Shown here piece after piece: positions 59,272 through 64,000 of a DNA stretch of 64,000 nucleotides. The DNA is from Robinsoniella peoriensis (GTDB lineage: Bacteria > Bacillota > Clostridia > Lachnospirales > Lachnospiraceae). The DNA is taken from the NCBI RefSeq assembly GCF_000797495.1, contig NZ_JTGN01000007.1, positions 347,654 to 411,653 of the forward strand, in the 5' to 3' direction. A program made the position numbers and the translations under genes. The first letter of the stretch is position 1. The number at the start of each line of letters is the position of its first letter. The notes under the pieces were generated by a model. That model searched no databases, was not told the origin of the DNA, and saw only the letters and a list, made by a program, of their open reading frames with translations.

Positions 59272-61040
59272 AAAAAATAATAAATAATCCTCAAAATGTT
59301 GTTATGGAAATGTGCAATGGCATTGTCCTTGCACATCCTGATCTGGAACTCATACCGAAATATAAAATTATCAAAAAGCGAGACGTAAATAAGGAGAAGG
59401 TAATCCTGATCAGCGGAGGCGGCAGCGGGCATGAACCTGCACATGCCGGCTTTGTAGGCGATGGACTTCTGGATGCCGCCGTATGCGGCGATGTATTTGC
59501 TTCTCCCTCACAGATTCAGGTATATCAGGCAATCCGGGAAACAGCCGGGGACAAAGGCACCCTGCTGATTATTAAGAATTACAGCGGTGACATAATGAAC
59601 TTTAAAAATGCAGCATATCTGGCAAAAGAAGATGGCATATCTGTTGATTATATAAAAGTTGATGACGATATCGCCGTAAAAGACAGCCTGTATACCGTTG
59701 GTAGAAGAGGCGTTGCAGGTACCGTGTTTGTACATAAAATTGCAGGTGCCGCAGCGGAGAGGGGTATGGATTTAGCACAAGTGAAGCGCCTGGCTGAAAA
59801 AACCGTAGCTAATGTAAAAAGCATCGGCTTTGCCTTTACCTCCTGTACGGTTCCAGCCAAGGGGACGCCTACTTTTGTTCTTGGTGACGATGAGATGGAA
59901 TATGGCGTGGGAATTCATGGTGAGCCGGGGATTAAGCGTGAAAAACTCATTACCGCCGATGAACTGGCGATGAAAATGGTGGATGCACTTTTAGAAGAGC
60001 TTAAGCCGGATACGGACCAGGAAATTGCCCTTCTGGTAAATGGCTTTGGTGCAACCCCTGCCCAGGAATTATACCTGTTGAATAATTCAGTAAATAAGGA
60101 ACTGGCAAAGCATCCGGTTATAGTTTCCCGAACCTTGGTAGGAAGTTACATGACCAGTATCGATATGGCAGGCGCATCTTTGTCTATTCTGAAACTGGAT
60201 GAGGAATTAAAGGGCCTGCTGAGCGCCCCCTGCAGTGCTCCGGTTTTTACGATTCAGGATTGGAAGCAAAGTATTCCTTATACCCCAGCCGGGAACATGT
60301 CTGGTACCGGAGTTAAAGCCAGCTATGAGATCGAAACAAGCCCGGATTACGCAATCATTCATCATAACTGTATCAGCCTGCAGAATATGGTTTACATGAT
60401 CGATTGTATGAGTGCATCCGTAATAAGAAATGAAGTACCCTTCTGTGAGCTTGATTCCCATGCAGGAGACGGCGATTTCGGTATGAGTATTGCCAAAGGA
60501 TTCCGCCGGCTTAAAATGGAATGGAACGAGATCATCACCCATCATACAGACACCATCGGGAATTTCCTGGATGCTTGTTCTCTGGTTATCATGGAACACT
60601 GTGGAGGAGCTTCCGGTCCCATCTGGGGATCTGCCTTCCGTGCAGCAGGAAAATACGCGCAAGCAAAAACGGAGCTGACCATTTCTGAATTTGCACAAAT
60701 GCTGCAGGCATCAGTAAAAGGGATTCAGGCAACCGGAGAGAGGTCGTTTGGAAGAGGTGCAGAAATAGGCGATAAAACACTGATTGATGCCTTTCTTCCC
60801 TGTGCAAATACCTGGAGCCTTTGTGCTAAAGCCGGGGAGGATATTTCCACCACTCTTATAAGGGCCGCTAAGGCAGCAGAAGACGGTGCCAAGGCCACAG
60901 AAAAAATCGTTGCCCGCATGGGCAGAGCCGGAACAGTGGGAGAGCGGAGTCTTGGATATCCGGATGCCGGAGCCTATGGGCTGGGTGTCATATACCGGGA
61001 TATAGCAGAAGCAATGAAAGTGCATGGAATCGATTACTAG
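59268..61040 (+). CDS. dihydroxyacetone kinase, DhaK-DhaL fusion
   Basis: 590 residues starting in an ATGA overlap with gldA. The DhaK half has GGGSGHEPAHAGFVG and the covalent substrate His H217 (GIHGEPG). The DhaL half has the nucleotide-binding Asp triad D396, D401 and D403 (DSHAGDGDFG) and GGASGPIWGSAFRAA. This single-chain ATP-dependent type has no DhaM phosphotransferase. It yields dihydroxyacetone phosphate. Confidence 0.95.
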   Translation: MKKIINNPQNVVMEMCNGIVLAHPDLELIPKYKIIKKRDVNKEKVILISGGGSGHEPAHAGFVGDGLLDAAVCGDVFASPSQIQVYQAIRETAGDKGTLLIIKNYSGDIMNFKNAAYLAKEDGISVDYIKVDDDIAVKDSLYTVGRRGVAGTVFVHKIAGAAAERGMDLAQVKRLAEKTVANVKSIGFAFTSCTVPAKGTPTFVLGDDEMEYGVGIHGEPGIKREKLITADELAMKMVDALLEELKPDTDQEIALLVNGFGATPAQELYLLNNSVNKELAKHPVIVSRTLVGSYMTSIDMAGASLSILKLDEELKGLLSAPCSAPVFTIQDWKQSIPYTPAGNMSGTGVKASYEIETSPDYAIIHHNCISLQNMVYMIDCMSASVIRNEVPFCELDSHAGDGDFGMSIAKGFRRLKMEWNEIITHHTDTIGNFLDACSLVIMEHCGGASGPIWGSAFRAAGKYAQAKTELTISEFAQMLQASVKGIQATGERSFGRGAEIGDKTLIDAFLPCANTWSLCAKAGEDISTTLIRAAKAAEDGAKATEKIVARMGRAGTVGERSLGYPDAGAYGLGVIYRDIAEAMKVHGIDY

Positions 61041-61173
61041 ATATACAAGTAAACCATTAAAATATTTCATTTATGAAGGTAATTGTGAAAATGATATCTT
61101 TTTTACACTTACCAAAGAAGATGCGATTAACCGGTTAAAAGATAAATTACAGTAAACAGAAGTACCGATTCCA

Positions 61174-61241
61174 ATACATGAACCAGAAACTCCAAAGAAA
61201 TGATCCCATACATGAACCAGAAACTCCAATGAAATGATCCC
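61174..61241 (+). repeat. two 34-bp direct repeats
   Basis: Units 61174-61207 and 61208-61241 differ at one base; each begins ATACATGAACCAGAAACTCC. A third copy has only the first five bases. Confidence 0.9.
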
Positions 61242-61245
61242 ATAC

Positions 61246-61305
61246 AAAAACCTTGTGAAGAAGACTCCCCTGCAATAGGCGGACCATTCTTAACAAGGTT
61301 TTTTT
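61246..61305 (+). terminator. terminator downstream of the DHA kinase gene
   Basis: AAAACCTTGTGAAGAA pairs with TTCTTAACAAGGTTTT (one mismatch) and a T run follows. Confidence 0.8.
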
Positions 61306-61428
61306 ACATGGAAATCGGCATACTCATAAGAAACAGGCTGTAAATATGGCTAATTCTACAGACTCATTTCTGTGAATAAGTAACTATTGTTTTCTTTCCC
61401 AAATTATATTATTCTTAACGTAAAGATT

Positions 61429-61449
61429 ATAGTTTCCTTTGGAAATTAT
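61429..61449 (+). promoter_or_regulatory. candidate MarR operator
   Basis: ATAGTTTCC-TTT-GGAAATTAT, a 9-bp inverted repeat with one mismatch, 41 bases before the MarR start. Size and placement fit an autoregulatory site. Confidence 0.45.
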
Positions 61450-61490
61450 TTTATTTATGAATGAAAATTAATTTTGGGGGAGGTGGTTTT

Positions 61491-62006
61491 ATGAAACTGG
61501 AATGGATGGGAGAATACCGGTCATTTGTGGAGAAATTGATTAAGTATGCAAATGTATATGCTTCAATTTATAACAAAGAGGATTATTATGGAACAAGTAT
61601 TCCGATTTCATTTTCACAAATCCAGGTATTGGAATATTTACTGGAAAATGAGGAACTCAATCTGAACATGTCTGAAATTGCAGGAAGGCTGGGAATCAGT
61701 CCCAGTGCTTTCACAAAACTGGTAAATAAATTAACGCAAAAGGATCTGTTGGAAAAGTTTTATCTGGAGGGCAACCGGAAAAATATTATTATCCGGGTAA
61801 CGGATCATGGACGACGCCTGTATCAGAATTACTCCAATTATATCTATGAAAAATCCTTCTCGAAAATGTTCCGTGCCGGAGAAGGACTTCCGAAAAAATA
61901 TCTCCCCGTCGTAGCCCGAATGCTGGAAGCAGGCATCTGGCTGGATCAGGAGAAAGAAGTAAAAACACCCCAGGTATTAATTCCGGTTGGAAAAAACCAT
62001 AAATAG
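61491..62006 (+). CDS. MarR-family transcriptional regulator
   Basis: 171 residues. Winged helix: QIQVLEYLLENEELNLNMSEIAGRLGISPSAFTKLVNKLTQKDLLEKFYLEGNRKNIIIRVTDHGRRLY (in parts). The flanking helices form the dimer domain. ATG 61491 follows GGGGGAGG. It overlaps no gene but lies 35 bases before the PocR-type regulator. Ligand unknown; control of the neighbouring glycerol genes is inference. Confidence 0.88.
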   Translation: MKLEWMGEYRSFVEKLIKYANVYASIYNKEDYYGTSIPISFSQIQVLEYLLENEELNLNMSEIAGRLGISPSAFTKLVNKLTQKDLLEKFYLEGNRKNIIIRVTDHGRRLYQNYSNYIYEKSFSKMFRAGEGLPKKYLPVVARMLEAGIWLDQEKEVKTPQVLIPVGKNHK

Positions 62007-62041
62007 TGCAGGTAGATGATTTTAAAGGAGGACCGTGTATT

Positions 62042-63058
62042 ATGAATAAATTACTTGCCATTGATCAGATCTTCGATATGGAACAATGGACGAACCTGCA
62101 GCGCTCCCTGGCTGAGGTGACAAACATGGCAATCCTTACCGTGGATTACAAAGGTGTACCGGTAACAGAACATAGCTGCTGCCATGAATTTTGTAAAAAG
62201 GTACGGAACGATCCGACACTGGGCAAATTCTGTCAAAAGTGTGATTCCAGAGGCGGATTGGAAGCGGTACGGATAAATGAGCCCTATATATACCAATGCC
62301 ATTTCTCTATAGTTGATATTGCTATCCCCATTATTGTGAATGACAAATACCTGGGTGCTGTAATGGCTGGACAGGTACGTCTGCCCATTCATAAAGATGA
62401 CAGCTTTATGGAGAAGATATTCAGTCCCGCCAACCCCAGAATTATCGAGGAAGCAAAAGAAAATTTCCGACAACTCTATAACGAAATCCCATTTTTATCC
62501 TATGAGCGTATGCAGATGATTGCTATGATGCTTTATTTTCTCTGTAATTATATGGTCAAAGAAGCAATTCACAAAGAACAGATTATAGAAATGTATGAAA
62601 CTGTAGTCAACAGACACCAGGAAATCCTGGAGGAGCCTCCTGGCGCTCATTATACGATGGAATCCGCCCGTAAAATGAAAGCAGCTCTATCTAATGTAAT
62701 TTTGAATTCAAATATAGAAAATGCCGGATGTGATGTTCCTGTCTCCACAAACAGCATTATCATAAAAGCATTTGATTACATCTACCACCACAAAGGAGAA
62801 TCGCCTTCTTTGAAAAACATGGCTGCATACTGCAATGTCAGTTCCAGCTATCTGAGCAGGCTTTTCACAAAAGAAGTGGGAGAAAGTTATTCTTCTTTTA
62901 CGGCCAGGTTAAAAATTGAATGGGCAAAAGCTCTGCTGGAATCATCGGATGCGCCCATTTCCGAAATCAGTGATGAACTGGGCTACAGCGAAGCCGGTTA
63001 TTTTATAAAATCCTTTAAAAAGTATGTAGGTGTAACTCCGGCTGTGTACCGCACTTAA
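62042..63058 (+). CDS. PocR-domain AraC-family regulator
   Basis: 338 residues. The N-terminal PocR sensory domain (residues about 10-170) includes the Cys cluster CCHEFCKKVRNDPTLGKFCQKCDSRGG and YIYQCHFSIVDIAIPIIV. The C-terminal AraC double HTH (LKNMAAYCNVSSSYLSRLFTKEVG; ISDELGYSEAGYFIKSFKKYVGVTPAVYR, in parts) binds DNA. PocR-type sensors control 1,2-propanediol and glycerol utilisation genes, so this is the likely regulator of gldA-dhaKL. RBS AAAGGAGG ten bases before ATG 62042. Confidence 0.92.
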   Translation: MNKLLAIDQIFDMEQWTNLQRSLAEVTNMAILTVDYKGVPVTEHSCCHEFCKKVRNDPTLGKFCQKCDSRGGLEAVRINEPYIYQCHFSIVDIAIPIIVNDKYLGAVMAGQVRLPIHKDDSFMEKIFSPANPRIIEEAKENFRQLYNEIPFLSYERMQMIAMMLYFLCNYMVKEAIHKEQIIEMYETVVNRHQEILEEPPGAHYTMESARKMKAALSNVILNSNIENAGCDVPVSTNSIIIKAFDYIYHHKGESPSLKNMAAYCNVSSSYLSRLFTKEVGESYSSFTARLKIEWAKALLESSDAPISEISDELGYSEAGYFIKSFKKYVGVTPAVYRT

Positions 63059-63070
63059 GGAGGGCACTAC

Positions 63071-63877
63071 ATGAAAAAAGAAATGGAATTTATCTCTTTT
63101 GACGGAACAAAATTATTTATGGTAAAGAACGAAGTTGAACATCCAATAGGTGTCTTTGTCATCGTACACGGGCTGTGTGAGCATCTTGGAAGATATGATT
63201 ACGTCACACAGAAACTGAATGATCATGGATTTTGTGTGTACCGCTTTGATCATCGGGGACATGGCAGATCGGAAGGCAGAAGAGTTTATTACAATAAGTA
63301 CACACAGATCAGTGATGATGTGAATGCCGTAACAGAGATGGCAGCCAAAGAAAATACCGGACTTCCTTTATTTGTAATTGGTCACAGCATGGGCGGCTAT
63401 GCCACGGCATCCTTCGCCACCAGATATCCCGGCAATGCAAGGGGAATCATTTTGTCCGGTGCTTTGACAAGATATAACCATAAACTAGCGGGCGATCTTC
63501 CTATGACGATACCGGAAGATACCTATCTGCCGAATAACCTTGGGGACGGCGTATGCAGTGATCCGGAAGTTATCGAAGCATATGATAAGGATCCTTTGGT
63601 AGAAAAGGAAATTTCTGTTGCACTGTTTAACAGCCTGGGTGAAGGTGTCACCTGGCTTTCCCAAAACGGAACATCCTTTACAGATCCTGTTCTTATACTC
63701 CATGGATGCTGTGACGGACTGGTAAGCGAAAAAGATTCCCGTGACTTCTTCGGAGATATTGCTTCTAAGGACAAAACCCTTAAAATCTATGCAAATCTTT
63801 GCCATGAAATTTTAAATGAACCATGCAAAGATGAAATTATTGCAGAGATATTAGCCTGGACAGCTAAACATATGTAA
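63071..63877 (+). CDS. alpha/beta hydrolase (monoacylglycerol lipase-like)
   Basis: 268 residues of the S33 serine aminopeptidase/lysophospholipase type. The nucleophile is S106 in VIGHSMGGYA, the acid is Asp in DPVLILHGCCDGLVSE and the His is in NLCHEILNEP. GLCEHLGRYDYVTQKL and RFDHRGHGRSEGRR are typical of monoacylglycerol lipases. No signal peptide. It could release glycerol from monoglycerides and feed the GldA-DhaKL route; this is inferred from context. Confidence 0.85.
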   Translation: MKKEMEFISFDGTKLFMVKNEVEHPIGVFVIVHGLCEHLGRYDYVTQKLNDHGFCVYRFDHRGHGRSEGRRVYYNKYTQISDDVNAVTEMAAKENTGLPLFVIGHSMGGYATASFATRYPGNARGIILSGALTRYNHKLAGDLPMTIPEDTYLPNNLGDGVCSDPEVIEAYDKDPLVEKEISVALFNSLGEGVTWLSQNGTSFTDPVLILHGCCDGLVSEKDSRDFFGDIASKDKTLKIYANLCHEILNEPCKDEIIAEILAWTAKHM

Positions 63878-63891
63878 CACATAAAAAACAG

Positions 63892-63922
63892 ACTGTTTGA
63901 AAACCTCAAACAGTTCTTTTTT
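63892..63922 (+). terminator. Rho-independent terminator after the hydrolase gene
   Basis: ACTGTTTGA (63892-63900), loop AAACC, TCAAACAGT (63906-63914), then TCTTTTTT. An A run upstream permits bidirectional use. Confidence 0.9.
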
Positions 63923-64000
63923 ATAACGGAAATCTCATGGATACGATACCGTATAACGGTTACAATACTTTTGTGCAGTAAATAAACCTACTTAACGAAA

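Larger units (their letters stand above)
61041..61490 (+). other. intergenic region with ORF fragment and repeats
   Basis: A frame without start (61039-61155) reads TSKPLKYFIYEGNCENDIFF, then TLTKEDAINRLKDKLQ and stops; it looks like the tail of an unidentified gene. Then come two 34-bp direct repeats, a terminator, and from 61310 AT-rich DNA with the MarR operator candidate. Confidence 0.5.

Noticed and set aside
63930..64000. Operator-like ACCGT-ATA-ACGGT near the end
   Set aside because: The inverted repeat is only 5 bp and its downstream gene lies outside the window.
1..64000. Prophage, integrative element or restriction/defence island
   Set aside because: No integrase, capsid, terminase, toxin-antitoxin or restriction gene was recognised; nearly all genes are conserved core functions.

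Overview
The window is a low-GC Gram-positive chromosome segment with almost continuous, mostly plus-strand coding, AGGAGG-type ribosome binding sites and frequent GTG/TTG starts. Sporulation genes (yqfC, yqfD, a SpoVB-type flippase, an FtsK/SpoIIIE translocase), clostridial redox enzymes and gene order (proB-DUF896-fthC-proA, mreBCD-mrdA-minCDE-rodA-mgsA, yggS-sepF-ylmH-lspA) suggest a spore-forming Clostridia member, most likely Lachnospiraceae. That is inferred from content, since no database was searched. No rRNA, tRNA, CRISPR array, prophage or transposase gene was seen.

Layout. 1-4.4 kb: 3' end of ftsK, a two-subunit NfnAB/SudAB-like flavin oxidoreductase, a Dabb protein and rlmH. 4.6-8.3 kb: a TetR-controlled pair of flavodoxin-fold proteins, a DUF4003 protein and a DUF2284 protein. 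8.35-12.6 kb: yqfC-yqfD-phoH-ybeY and a DUF3048 lipoprotein. 12.75-15.2 kb: flippase and pyridoxamine kinase, flanked by two inverted copies of a GC-rich repeat. 15.4-19.9 kb: proline biosynthesis with DUF896, fthC and an M14 peptidase. 20-32.5 kb: RNA modification and DNA repair (miaB, mutS, mutL, miaA, radC) with a PLP enzyme and two FAD proteins. 32.5-42.5 kb: the elongation and division-site block (mreB, mreC, mreD, a very long PBP2, minCDE, rodA, mgsA, dacA). 42.5-50.9 kb: a small P-loop protein, DUF378, an HlyD-like protein, yggS, sepF, ylmH, aroB, lspA, rluD-type synthase, a cytidylate-kinase-like protein and dtd. 50.9-57.9 kb: a decayed hybrid histidine kinase, rnjA, a ferredoxin-domain protein, DUF2461, an unknown protein, an HTH protein and a short UvrC-like nuclease. 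58-63.9 kb: a glycerol/dihydroxyacetone locus (gldA, a fused DhaK-DhaL kinase, MarR and PocR-AraC regulators, an alpha/beta hydrolase).

The most unusual signal is a repeated two-hairpin leader. It lies directly in front of the DUF896 gene (16.8 kb), mutL (24.2 kb, two tandem copies) and minC (38.0 kb). Its second hairpin keeps a bulged G while two base pairs covary. Each leader also holds a ribosome-binding-site/start pair for a short ORF that runs into or overlaps the downstream start. It may be an undescribed cis-regulatory RNA or a mobile palindromic repeat. Other points are a 30-bp perfect palindrome on a consensus promoter (tetR), a 35-bp inverted repeat inside the promoter of the ferredoxin-domain gene, a 22-bp tandem repeat derived from the end of a coding region, and a 22-codon ORF framed by a stem before proB.
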